Shown in pieces: positions 7,716 through 15,261 of a DNA stretch of 36,147 bases. The position numbers and the translations under genes are program-made. Position 1 is the first letter of the stretch, and every line of letters begins with the position of its first letter. The DNA comes from Sulfurimonas sp. (GTDB lineage: Bacteria > Campylobacterota > Campylobacteria > Campylobacterales > Sulfurimonadaceae), in NCBI GenBank assembly GCA_027858865.1, contig JAQIBW010000333.1, forward strand, positions 1 to 36,147, written 5' to 3'. Below the pieces are notes generated by a model that had not been told where the DNA came from, did no database searches, and saw nothing but the letters and a program-made list of their open reading frames with translations.

Positions 7716-9044
7716 TTATAATAATATATATGTTGCTAGACCTAAAAAACTAAAAAAGCCTACAACATCTGTTACGGTTGTTAATATAACTGTACTTCCG
7801 ATAGCTGGATCAATATCCATTCTCTTTAAAAATAGAGGTACTGTCGCACCAAAAAACCCAGCAGCTAAAAGATTAATAAGCATACTTAGCGCAATTACTA
7901 CTCCAAGCATAGCCATATCAAACCACAGAGCAGCTACTATTCCCATGATTATAGCAAATAATATACCGTTACCAAGGGAGAGAGCTACCTCTTTTTTTAT
8001 AATCCTCATCGCATCGCCTTGAGAAATATCTCCAAGTGCCAGCTGTCTTACAACAACCGTTAAGCTTTGCGTTCCAGCATTTCCACCCATAGAAGCAACT
8101 ATTGGCATAAGCACAGCAAGAGCAACCATACTCTCTAAAGTATCAGAGAACAGAGCAATAACAAAAGAAGCAGCAATTGCTGTAAATAAATTTAGAGATA
8201 GCCAAGTGGCACGCTTACGTCCAGCATTTAATATCTCATCATCTTCTTCGGCATCGTCATCAACACCAGCAAGGTTATACATTTGCTCTGTTGCATGTTC
8301 GTTGATAATATCATAGATATCATCTGATGTAATACGACCTAGTAAAACACCATATCTATTTATAATCGGCATAACCGGGAGGTCATACTCTTTAAAAGTG
8401 TGTACTACATCTCTTATGTCATCCCTGTCTCCCGCCATTTTTGGTTCAAAACTATCATCACTGCCTTCTATATTTTCCATTAATGTTTTAGAAAAATCAA
8501 ATATAAGTAAATCGTCTAGTCCGACTGTATATCGTAATTTATTATCCTCATTTGTTATAAAAAGATTTTGAACATTTTCAAGCTTATTTTCCTTTCTAAG
8601 GCGAGCAAATCTTTTTATAACATCTTGAACAATTTCACTTCTTAATGCAGTAAAGACTTCAAACTGCATGTAAGCACCAGCTTCATCTTCTTTATAGTTT
8701 TGAAGTCTGGTTATTTCTACTTGAGATTCTTCGTCAAGAGTTTCAAAAACCTGAGATGCTACATCCTCATTAACCTCTTCAAGTTCTTGCATAAACTCTA
8801 ACTGGTCATCTGATTCTAGCTCTGCTACTGCATGAGAGAGTTCATCTACACTTAGAGACTCAACAACATCATCAAAGTATCTATCTGGAAGAGCAAGAGC
8901 AACATCACCAACAAGATTTTTAGGAACTAGTTTTATAGCATCAGTAAATTCGCTATCATCTAGCTGCTTTAAAATCTTAGCAATATCGGAAGGGTGAATC
9001 TCACTAAGTTCGTGAGAATTTAAATACTCTTTTAACTTGTTCAT
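7716..9044 (-). CDS. mgtE: Magnesium transporter MgtE
   Basis: This is a 442-residue protein with the full MgtE architecture: an acidic cytosolic N domain (about 1-130), a CBS pair (about 135-260) that senses Mg2+, and five membrane helices (about 284-442). Diagnostic sequences are MPIVASMGGNAGTQSLTV near 315-332, DIDPAIGS, and TDVVGF close to the end, where the Asp (about 426) corresponds to the pore residue that selects Mg2+. Length is normal. No Mg2+ riboswitch is visible upstream; the gap is too short and AT-rich. The gene starts at ATG 9044 with no ribosome site, and a -10 box only 8 bp upstream. Confidence 0.93.
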   Translation of the reverse strand: MNKLKEYLNSHELSEIHPSDIAKILKQLDDSEFTDAIKLVPKNLVGDVALALPDRYFDDVVESLSVDELSHAVAELESDDQLEFMQELEEVNEDVASQVFETLDEESQVEITRLQNYKEDEAGAYMQFEVFTALRSEIVQDVIKRFARLRKENKLENVQNLFITNEDNKLRYTVGLDDLLIFDFSKTLMENIEGSDDSFEPKMAGDRDDIRDVVHTFKEYDLPVMPIINRYGVLLGRITSDDIYDIINEHATEQMYNLAGVDDDAEEDDEILNAGRKRATWLSLNLFTAIAASFVIALFSDTLESMVALAVLMPIVASMGGNAGTQSLTVVVRQLALGDISQGDAMRIIKKEVALSLGNGILFAIIMGIVAALWFDMAMLGVVIALSMLINLLAAGFFGATVPLFLKRMDIDPAIGSTVILTTVTDVVGFFSFLGLATYILL

Positions 9045-9052
9045 ATATCGGA

Positions 9053-9058
9053 ATTATA
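9053..9058 (-). promoter_or_regulatory. -10 box of mgtE, very close to its start codon
   Basis: A reverse-strand TATAAT (plus-strand ATTATA) lies 8 bp before the mgtE ATG. Transcription would begin within a few bases of the start codon, giving a nearly leaderless mRNA. No Shine-Dalgarno sequence is seen in between. Confidence 0.4.
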
Positions 9059-9152
9059 CCCTATATTGTTGATACATATTTTTAAAAAAGTTGTAAACAA
9101 AATTATTTAACTAAAAATCAATAAAAAGAACTAGACATGCTAAAAAATATTA

Positions 9153-9181
9153 TTAAATTTATATAGTGATTATAAATTTAA
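9153..9181. promoter_or_regulatory. Candidate operator: perfect 11-bp inverted repeat before the cluster
   Basis: TTAAATTTATA (9153-9163), a 7-bp spacer TAGTGAT, then the exact reverse complement TATAAATTTAA (9171-9181). It abuts the -10 box at 9184-9189 and covers the -35 region, the position expected of a repressor or proximal activator site. No regulator gene is visible in the window. Confidence 0.45.
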
Positions 9182-9183
9182 GA

Positions 9184-9189
9184 TATACT
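9184..9189 (+). promoter_or_regulatory. -10 box of the first ketosynthase unit
   Basis: TATACT lies 25 bp before the chosen ATG at 9215, directly after the inverted repeat 9153-9181. Transcription would start near 9196, leaving room for the aagga ribosome site at 9205-9209. Confidence 0.45.
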
Positions 9190-9214
9190 TATGTTATTAG
9201 TATTAAGGAAAAAG

Positions 9215-10306
9215 ATGAGAGCATTTGTAAATGAGTATGAATCTAACTCATGTGTAGGTAATACTAAAGAGTTGATGGAATCAATATATAAACAACAGAC
9301 TGGAATAACAATAGATACTACTTATATTCCAGATATTCCTGTTGGACTTGGAAAAATGAAATATAATAATTTCTTTGAAAGTCTCAATTCTGTCGTTGCA
9401 ACTGTTCTAGATAAATCAAATTTAGAAAATTTTAATGATACGCTACTCATTGTTGGATCTTCTGTAGGTGGAATGCAAGAGAGTGAACAGCACTACTTTA
9501 AAGATAAAAATTATAAAAATATAGATACTTCTCGTCATGCTATTAGTGTTATCTCAGACTCTTTAGAAAAAGAGTTTAACTTCTGTGATAGTCGTTCGAT
9601 TTCAACTGCATGTACATCAAGTGCAAATGCTCTATTGTTGGCAAAAAGACTTATAAATATCGGTGCTTATAAAAACATCTTAGTTGTAGGTGCTGATGCT
9701 CTGTGTTATACAACTGTATGTGGTTTTTATGCGCTAAGCGTACTATCTTCAAATGTATGTACTCCTTTTAATAAAAATAGAGAAGGTATGAATGTAGCCG
9801 AAGCAGTAGGAGCACTTTTAGTCCAAGATGTACAAACATGTGACTCTATTGAACTTGTTGGTGTTGGTGCTAGTAGCGATGCTTATCATATGACAAATCC
9901 AGATCCAGAAGCAAATGGGGCTATAGCATCAATGAGTAAAGCTTTAAAAGATGCTAACTTAGATGCAAAAGACATAGACTATGTAAACGCACATGGTACT
10001 GGAACAATGGCAAATGATACAGTAGAGGGTTTAGGTATTGAAAAACTCTTTAATGATGTTTATGTAAGCTCTACAAAGGCAATAACAGGACATACATTAG
10101 GGGCTGCAGCTGCTCTTGAGGCTATTATCTCTTGTGAGGTTATTAAGCAGGGGATTATTCCATCACAGACAAATTTAACAGATGCTCAAAACAAAAATAT
10201 AAATATTCCAAATGAAAATATTAAACAAGATGTAAAGTATGTTATCAGTAACTCATTTGCATTTGGTGGAAATAACACATCACTTATCTTTGGAGGATTA
10301 AACTAA
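9215..10306 (+). CDS. Beta-ketoacyl-ACP synthase (KAS I/II type), unit A
   Basis: This 363-residue condensing enzyme has the KAS I/II triad: C133 in ISTACTSSANAL, H260 in NAHGTGT and H293 in TGHTLGAA, followed by the C-terminal FAFGGNN glycine turn. It elongates acyl-ACP with malonyl-ACP. The start is set at ATG 9215 because an aagga ribosome site lies 5 bp ahead; an in-frame ATG at 9191 would add eight residues but sits on the promoter. The next gene, overlapping by 1 bp, is a shorter KS-like protein without the catalytic Cys. The two may form a KS:CLF heterodimer like ApeO:ApeC of aryl polyene synthesis. Whether this pair serves the polyene or the resorcinol chain is open. Confidence 0.88.
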   Translation: MRAFVNEYESNSCVGNTKELMESIYKQQTGITIDTTYIPDIPVGLGKMKYNNFFESLNSVVATVLDKSNLENFNDTLLIVGSSVGGMQESEQHYFKDKNYKNIDTSRHAISVISDSLEKEFNFCDSRSISTACTSSANALLLAKRLINIGAYKNILVVGADALCYTTVCGFYALSVLSSNVCTPFNKNREGMNVAEAVGALLVQDVQTCDSIELVGVGASSDAYHMTNPDPEANGAIASMSKALKDANLDAKDIDYVNAHGTGTMANDTVEGLGIEKLFNDVYVSSTKAITGHTLGAAAALEAIISCEVIKQGIIPSQTNLTDAQNKNINIPNENIKQDVKYVISNSFAFGGNNTSLIFGGLN

Positions 10307-10956
10307 TGTCAAAAAAAGTAGCAGTTACTATAATCAGTGCTTCAAAAATATATGCACCTCAAAAAATAGAAGACTTAGAAGAGAAACGCATAGTTCCAAA
10401 GATGATAATAAGACGACGTTTAACTAGAAATGCAAAGATTATGCTCTACCTAGCAGATAAGTGTTCATTTACTGGTGGTAAAATTGTGTATGCTTCTGCG
10501 TTTGGCGAACTACAATCTACTGTTGGCATCACCGATTCCATCGTAAATCAAACGCAGATAAGCCCTACTCTTTTTCAAAATAGTGTTTATAACTCTGCAC
10601 CATCTTACTTCTCACTTTTAAATGAAGATAAGGATGAGATTATTACTATCTCATCAGGTATGAAAAGCTCCCTTGATGCTTTAAAAACTGCTGCATTACA
10701 AGCATTTATCTCAAATGAAAAAGTTTTATGTGTAGCTACTGAGTGTTTAGACATAAAAAATATACAAGAGGTAAACAACTGTACAACTTATCTTGAATCT
10801 GGAGCAGGTGTAGTCCTTGAAATAGCTCAAGATGAGAGTGGTGCTGTTGAGATAGATGAGTCAAACGAAGAGGGATTAATTGACTCTTTATCTGACTTAG
10901 TAAGAGTAGTGAAAATGAGTGAAAATGGTATAAAAAAGATCTTTATTAACTTATAG
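10306..10956 (+). CDS. Chain-length-factor-like ketosynthase partner lacking the catalytic Cys
   Basis: This 216-residue protein matches the N-terminal half of ketosynthases (Ketoacyl-synt_2-like). ISPTLFQNSVYNSAPSYFSL near 85-104 is the typical substrate-wall segment of chain length factors. The nucleophile elbow reads TISSGMKSSLDAL, so the KS cysteine position is Met119 and the protein cannot condense by itself. It ends before the His-containing half of a normal KS. Its ATG overlaps the KS stop codon by one base, so translation is coupled and a stable complex is expected. In characterised APE systems the CLF (ApeC) stabilises its KS. It is followed by a hairpin shared with the convergent methyltransferase gene. 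Confidence 0.75.
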   Translation: MSKKVAVTIISASKIYAPQKIEDLEEKRIVPKMIIRRRLTRNAKIMLYLADKCSFTGGKIVYASAFGELQSTVGITDSIVNQTQISPTLFQNSVYNSAPSYFSLLNEDKDEIITISSGMKSSLDALKTAALQAFISNEKVLCVATECLDIKNIQEVNNCTTYLESGAGVVLEIAQDESGAVEIDESNEEGLIDSLSDLVRVVKMSENGIKKIFINL

Positions 10957-10966
10957 ATTTAAGATT

Positions 10967-10991
10967 TTGTGGGGCTTATAAAGCCTCACAA
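10967..10991. terminator. Hairpin between convergent genes, terminator-like
   Basis: An 11-bp stem, TTGTGGGGCTT with AAGCCTCACAA (one G-T pair), and a 3-base loop overlap the methyltransferase stop codon at 10976-10978. On the reverse strand it is followed by AATCTTAAATC rather than a T-run, so it is an imperfect intrinsic terminator that may serve both directions. Confidence 0.45.
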
Positions 10992-12040
10992 ACCATTAGT
11001 GTATGTCCAAATCCTAAACCGTTAATTTCTTCAACAACTTTAAGTCCAGCTTCCTCAGCAAATTTTTTAAATTCACTTGCTCTATACATTTTACTCGTAC
11101 CATTTGCCATTGTACTAAAGTAAGGAGACGTATTTATAAGACAGTATGCACCTATCTCATGGCTCTGTCTATCCCAAAATGGCTCAACAATATAAACCTT
11201 TCCATCATCTTTAAGTGCAGTTTTTGCACGTTTAAGAAGGTTGACAATATCTGATGGAGGAAAACAGTCTAAGAACTGACTCATCCAAACACCATCTACC
11301 TCAGATGGGAATGGTTTTGAGTGATCTAGTAGGTCCAGAGGGTAGCCTTTAACTCTATCTTTAACTCCGGCTTCTTCTGCGTTTACATATGCAACATCTA
11401 TTTGAGCTTTGTGATCTAAAATAGTTACTGTTGTATCTGGAGAAGCACTTGTAAGTGCAATAGACCATTTTCCAGTATTTCCCCCAACATCAAGAAGGTT
11501 TTTAATCCCACGTTTACTAATAATCTCAACTAAAGACTTAAACGCAGCATCAGAGTAGAAGTGATCAAAACCAAACCAACTATCTTGAGCTTTTTGTGGT
11601 AGCTTTGTTAAGATAGGATATATAGTCTCTTCTGTTTTTGAAAATATATGATGTAAGCCTGCAGGTTTCCCTTCTTTAAGAGCTTCATCAAGGTAAAAAA
11701 GTCCCTCATAATTTACATCATGGTTATAGCTAAGGTTTGCTTTTGTCATCTCGTCATTTTCTAAAAAATATCCTATTCTTGTGATAGTATATTTTTCATC
11801 TTCAAAATTGAGTGCTCCCATACTAAACCCAGACTCACACAAAACTTGTGCAGCATAGACTGTAATATCACATTCTTTTGATATTTCCTCAATACTTAAA
11901 GGCTTTTTTTTTGTTTGAAGTAAGTTAAAAATTCCCCAATCACGAAGTAGTCTAGCACACTGAAATACTACAGGTGCAAAGGCTATTTTTTGGGCTTCAA
12001 GGAGGGCTTGCTCCCCCGAGATTTCTTTTGTATTGAACAT
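10976..12040 (-). CDS. SAM-dependent methyltransferase, O-methyltransferase family with altered active site
   Basis: This is a 354-residue protein. Residues about 25-95 form a winged-helix dimerisation domain (LSIEEISKECDIT), and about 150-350 a Rossmann methyltransferase domain with SAM motif I LLDVGGNTGKW at 182-192 and a later GKVYIVEP strand. The arrangement is that of plant-type and polyketide O-methyltransferases (PF00891). The catalytic His of those enzymes, in the usual LHDW segment, is replaced: the region reads WMSQFLDCFP. The methyl acceptor and chemistry (O or C) are thus uncertain; a phenol on the aryl head or the resorcinol ring is plausible. It starts 15 bp after the lipoprotein gene, with an aagga ribosome site, and is read against the rest of the cluster. 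Confidence 0.8.
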   Translation of the reverse strand: MFNTKEISGEQALLEAQKIAFAPVVFQCARLLRDWGIFNLLQTKKKPLSIEEISKECDITVYAAQVLCESGFSMGALNFEDEKYTITRIGYFLENDEMTKANLSYNHDVNYEGLFYLDEALKEGKPAGLHHIFSKTEETIYPILTKLPQKAQDSWFGFDHFYSDAAFKSLVEIISKRGIKNLLDVGGNTGKWSIALTSASPDTTVTILDHKAQIDVAYVNAEEAGVKDRVKGYPLDLLDHSKPFPSEVDGVWMSQFLDCFPPSDIVNLLKRAKTALKDDGKVYIVEPFWDRQSHEIGAYCLINTSPYFSTMANGTSKMYRASEFKKFAEEAGLKVVEEINGLGFGHTLMVCEAL

Positions 12041-12055
12041 TGTAATCCTTGGCGA

Positions 12056-12637
12056 TTATTTAGTTGTTGACTCGTCTGAAATAACTTTACCTTTGTTAAA
12101 TGAAACAACAAATGTAGTCCATCTGTTTTTCCAATATACCCATGTATCCGTTTTTAAGTCCGGTGTACGATGTTGTGGTGGTGTACCAAGAGATAATAAA
12201 ACAGCACTTTTACTCATACCTTTAACTAAACCAGCAGATTCAATAGCTTTTTGTTCTGCCTTAGAAAATTGTGAAAGATTTACTTTTTTTGTTGAGAAGT
12301 ATTTTGATGCAACATCAGAAATACCCATTCCTGAGTACTTTGCAATATTTCTCAAAGTGATTTTTTGACCTTCATATAAAAATGTAAGCTGTTTTGCATT
12401 TACATCTTGCATCGTAACTAAAGAGTTTACTGGAATCAAAGTACCGATTTGGTAGTTTGTTGTATCAATAATTTTACTAGATCTAGATACATTGTAATGC
12501 ATATTAGATTGTGTATACATTTTTGATTTATCTTGAAAAGTTTTTGTAACCTCTGGAGTTAGTTTCGCTGCTCCACATCCACTCATTAAAAAACTTAAAC
12601 CTATTGTAGCCATTAACATACTTAAATGTTTTATCAT
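12056..12637 (-). CDS. BamE/SmpA-like outer membrane lipoprotein
   Basis: This is a 193-residue protein with a lipoprotein signal: a hydrophobic N-terminus ending in LMSGC, so lipidation is expected at C21. The C-terminal third, KGMSKSAVLLSLGTPPQHR followed by DTWVYWKNRW and FNKGKV, has the pattern of the BamE (SmpA/OmlA) small alpha-beta fold: short helix, LG-x-P turn, then beta hairpin. It is first in a two-gene reverse unit with the methyltransferase and is embedded in the pigment cluster. It may help place an outer-membrane product or protein (inference). The start at 12637 is supported by an aaggat ribosome site. Confidence 0.72.
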   Translation of the reverse strand: MIKHLSMLMATIGLSFLMSGCGAAKLTPEVTKTFQDKSKMYTQSNMHYNVSRSSKIIDTTNYQIGTLIPVNSLVTMQDVNAKQLTFLYEGQKITLRNIAKYSGMGISDVASKYFSTKKVNLSQFSKAEQKAIESAGLVKGMSKSAVLLSLGTPPQHRTPDLKTDTWVYWKNRWTTFVVSFNKGKVISDESTTK

Positions 12638-12652
12638 CGTTTATCCTTATGA

Positions 12653-12671
12653 ATTATATGCATGAATTATA
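12653..12671 (-). promoter_or_regulatory. Tandem -10 boxes for the lipoprotein-methyltransferase unit
   Basis: The 11-mer ATGAATTATAT occurs twice (12649-12659, 12662-12672; period 13), placing two reverse-strand TATAAT boxes at 12658-12653 and 12671-12666. The distal one gives a leader of about 20 bases that includes the ribosome site, so it is the better candidate. Confidence 0.4.
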
Positions 12672-12693
12672 TCATAATAGAATATTAATAGTG

Positions 12694-12715
12694 AGTTAAA
12701 AGATTTAATTTAACT
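12694..12715. promoter_or_regulatory. Short inverted repeat in the divergent lipoprotein/darA gap
   Basis: AGTTAAA (12694-12700), 8-bp spacer, TTTAACT (12709-12715). It lies between the divergent promoters and could be an operator, though 7-bp arms of A/T-rich sequence can arise by chance. Confidence 0.25.
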
Positions 12716-12735
12716 ACTTAAAAGTATTATAAAAG

Positions 12736-12741
12736 TATAAT
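12736..12741 (+). promoter_or_regulatory. -10 box of the darA-like gene and the long operon
   Basis: A perfect TATAAT lies 33 bp before ATG 12774, with a start expected near 12749. This is the most likely main promoter for the right-hand operon. Confidence 0.45.
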
Positions 12742-12773
12742 AAGAACAAAATTTATAAAGTAAAAAGATAAAA

Positions 12774-13685
12774 ATGAAAAAAGTATTAGTTGTTTATTAT
12801 TCACAGACAGGGCAACTGGAGAGTGTTTTAAAAAGTTTCACCTCAAAACTAGGTGATGAAGAGATAAAAGTTGATATGCGCCCTATACAACTTAAAGTGA
12901 AATATCCGTTTCCATGGCCATTTTATACATTTTTTGATGAATTTCCAGAAGCTGTTCAGATGGACGGTTGTGAGATAGAAGAGCTTAAAGAGCTAGAAGA
13001 AGATTATGCTTTAATCATTTTAGGATATACAGTTTGGTATATGTCCCCTTCAATTCCTATAACTGCTTTTATGCAATCACAACAAGCAAAGAAAATATTT
13101 AAAAATAAACCTGTGGTAACTGTTGTAGCTTGTCGTGACATGTGGGTACTAGCACAAGAAAAAGTGAAAGTTCTACTTAATAGTCTTGATTCAAGAGTCA
13201 TAGATCATGTAGCTCTTACAGATCAGAGTGGTTCAGTTTTAAGTCTTGTAACTTTACCTATGTGGATGTTAACAGGAAATAAAAAGTTTTTCAGTGCATT
13301 ACCACAGGCTGGTATTACTCAAGAAAATATTGATAACTGTACAAGATTTGGTGAACGCCTAAATAGTTCTCTTAAGCAAGATAAAGAGAAAGAATCAGGG
13401 GCAATGTTGAAAAACTTAGCTGCAGTAAGTGTAAATGCAAAACTTATAGCAACTGAAAAAATTGCTAATAGAAGTTTTTTAGTCTGGACACAACTTATTA
13501 AGTGGTCTGGTAAAAAATATTCATTTGGTAGAAAAGTAACTATAACAATCTATTTTGTGTTTTTGGTACTTTTATTATTGACTGTTGTTCCATTAAATAT
13601 TTTGGCACGAAAAATTTTAAATATTTTTCAAAAAGAAAAGTTACAAGCTATGGAAGAGAAATATGAACTTCCAAGTGGTAAATAA
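12774..13685 (+). CDS. darA: DarA-like dialkylresorcinol biosynthesis enzyme (aromatase)
   Basis: This 303-residue protein has a flavodoxin-like N-terminal domain opening VLVVYYSQTGQLE (YSQTG phosphate-loop pattern, residues 9-13). Family-typical stretches follow: PFPWPFYTFFDEFPEAV, LIILGYTVWYMSPSIPI and VVACRDMW. The C-terminus has a membrane helix at about 256-280 and a basic tail. This layout and wording match DarA, the partner of DarB in dialkylresorcinol formation, where DarA is thought to aromatise the 1,3-cyclohexanedione to the resorcinol. The DarB-like gene follows after 12 bp, which makes the assignment firm by context. It probably works at the inner membrane face with FMN (inference from fold). 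Confidence 0.85.
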   Translation: MKKVLVVYYSQTGQLESVLKSFTSKLGDEEIKVDMRPIQLKVKYPFPWPFYTFFDEFPEAVQMDGCEIEELKELEEDYALIILGYTVWYMSPSIPITAFMQSQQAKKIFKNKPVVTVVACRDMWVLAQEKVKVLLNSLDSRVIDHVALTDQSGSVLSLVTLPMWMLTGNKKFFSALPQAGITQENIDNCTRFGERLNSSLKQDKEKESGAMLKNLAAVSVNAKLIATEKIANRSFLVWTQLIKWSGKKYSFGRKVTITIYFVFLVLLLLTVVPLNILARKILNIFQKEKLQAMEEKYELPSGK

Positions 13686-13697
13686 AGCGGAGATAAT

Positions 13698-14843
13698 ATG
13701 AGAAATGTATATATAAACAAAATAGCAGCTTTTTTACCAAATGAAGCAGTTGACAATACAAACATTGAAAAAGTCTTAGGACAGGTTGGTGAAAGACCTT
13801 CTCGTGCAAAAAGAATTATCCTACGTTCAAATAAGATAGAAACTAGATACTATGCAATAGATCCCAAAACACATCAAATTACACATACAAATGCAGAGCT
13901 AACTGCAAATGCAATTAAAAAACTTGAAGCTGATGGTCTTGACCTAAATAGTGTTGATTTACTCTCTTGTGGAACAAGCATGCCTGATCAACTTATGCCA
14001 AACCATGCAAGTATGGTACATGGTGAGTTAGCTTGTGACCCTCTAGAAGTTGTCTCTACAGCTGGAATCTGTCTGAGTGGAGTAACTGCTTTAAAGTACG
14101 CATTCACAGCAGTAAAATCTGGTGAAGCAGAGATTGCAGTTGCTACTGGTAGTGAAAATGCATCGGCAATTATGAGAGCAGAAAACTTTGCTCCTGAGAT
14201 TGAGGCTAAAGTAGACAACCTTGAGAAGCATCAAGAAATAGCGTTTGAAAAAGATTTCTTAAGATGGATGCTAAGTGATGGAGCAGGTGCTATTGCTTTG
14301 AGTGCAAAGCCAAATACAGACTCTCTCTCTCTTAAAATAGACAAAATTTTTTCAACTTCATATGCGAATATTTTAGATACTTGTATGTATGCTGGAAGCG
14401 AAAAACAAGAAGATGGCTCTCTAAGAGGCTGGAGAACTTACTCTCCACAAGAGTGGTTGAGTAAGTCCATTTTTGCTGTAAAACAAGATGTAAAACTTCT
14501 TAACGAAAATGTAATGGAATACACCGTTGCGCAAGCACTTATTACGATGCTTGGGAAAAATATGTTTGACCCTAAAGAGATAGACTGGTTCTTACCTCAC
14601 TACTCATCTGTTTTTTTTAGAGATATAGTTTATGAAAAAATGCTAAAAGCAGGTTGTGATATTCCTCAAGATAAATGGTTCACAAACCTTTCATATAAAG
14701 GTAACACAGGTTCTGCATCTATCTATATCATGATTGAAGAATTGCTCAATAATGGAAAAGTTAAAAAAGGGGAAAAGGTTCTCTGTTATATTCCAGAAAG
14801 TGGTAGATTTTCTACTGCATTTATGCTTTTAGAGGCTGTTTAG
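13698..14843 (+). CDS. darB: DarB-like ketosynthase (KAS III type), head-to-head condensation
   Basis: This 381-residue KAS III-family enzyme has the Cys-His-Asn triad: C125 in STAGICLSGVTALKY, H301 in DWFLPHYSSVF and N336 in YKGNTGSASIY. DarB enzymes join a beta-ketoacyl thioester and an unsaturated acyl thioester by Claisen-type and Michael-type C-C bond formation to a 2,5-dialkylcyclohexane-1,3-dione, which DarA turns into a dialkylresorcinol. The length and the N-terminal VYINKIAAFLPN start fit the family. It follows darA by 12 bp with a gcggag ribosome site, and the next gene begins one base after its stop codon. Substrate chain lengths cannot be read from sequence. Confidence 0.87.
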   Translation: MRNVYINKIAAFLPNEAVDNTNIEKVLGQVGERPSRAKRIILRSNKIETRYYAIDPKTHQITHTNAELTANAIKKLEADGLDLNSVDLLSCGTSMPDQLMPNHASMVHGELACDPLEVVSTAGICLSGVTALKYAFTAVKSGEAEIAVATGSENASAIMRAENFAPEIEAKVDNLEKHQEIAFEKDFLRWMLSDGAGAIALSAKPNTDSLSLKIDKIFSTSYANILDTCMYAGSEKQEDGSLRGWRTYSPQEWLSKSIFAVKQDVKLLNENVMEYTVAQALITMLGKNMFDPKEIDWFLPHYSSVFFRDIVYEKMLKAGCDIPQDKWFTNLSYKGNTGSASIYIMIEELLNNGKVKKGEKVLCYIPESGRFSTAFMLLEAV

Positions 14844-14844
14844 T

Positions 14845-15261
14845 ATGGATATTAATAGCGTTCCTCAAGATGATAGTTCAACATATGCAAAGAACAAAAA
14901 AGCGATATACGCGAAAGATGAAGATGGCAGCGTAAAGGTTGTCGGGTCTAGCGGTTGGAACGTAGAAGAGACAGTTACAAAACAAGCCTTAGAAAATCTG
15001 CTTGAACATGAAGCCGAAGCATACTGTGAAGTTAAAAAAGGACTCAAATCACCTCTGTACTACTATATGTATTCAATTAGAATGGATTTACAGGTTTTAT
15101 CTGAATCCACAGGTTTTTTTAAATGGACTATAAACAGAGACTTTAAACCTGAAGTCTTTGCTAAAATAAATGAAAAACGTTTAGCTGTTTATGCTGAAGC
15201 CATGGGTATAACAAGTGAAAACTTAAAAGTACTGCAAGAGAGTAATTATGAGTGTACCTGA
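14845..15261 (+). CDS. Small conserved-looking protein of unknown function next to darB
   Basis: This 138-residue soluble protein has no signal or membrane segment and no motif I recognise. It is mixed charged, with a Lys/Asp-rich start, a SSGWNVEETVTKQALENLL stretch and an aromatic patch PLYYYMYSIRMDLQVL near 70-85. It begins one base after the darB stop and overlaps the BtrH-like gene by 14 bp, so it is tightly coupled to both. The spacing suggests a chaperone, scaffold or small subunit for the DarB or BtrH-like enzyme, which is inference only. Confidence 0.7.
   Translation: MDINSVPQDDSSTYAKNKKAIYAKDEDGSVKVVGSSGWNVEETVTKQALENLLEHEAEAYCEVKKGLKSPLYYYMYSIRMDLQVLSESTGFFKWTINRDFKPEVFAKINEKRLAVYAEAMGITSENLKVLQESNYECT

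Noticed and set aside
9045..9150. Mg2+ (M-box/ykoK) riboswitch ahead of mgtE
   Set aside because: The gap is too short and AT-rich and shows no long paired structure.
9191..9214. An earlier ATG at 9191 for the first ketosynthase
   Set aside because: It overlaps the expected transcription start, has no ribosome site and adds residues not typical for the family; ATG 9215 follows aagga.
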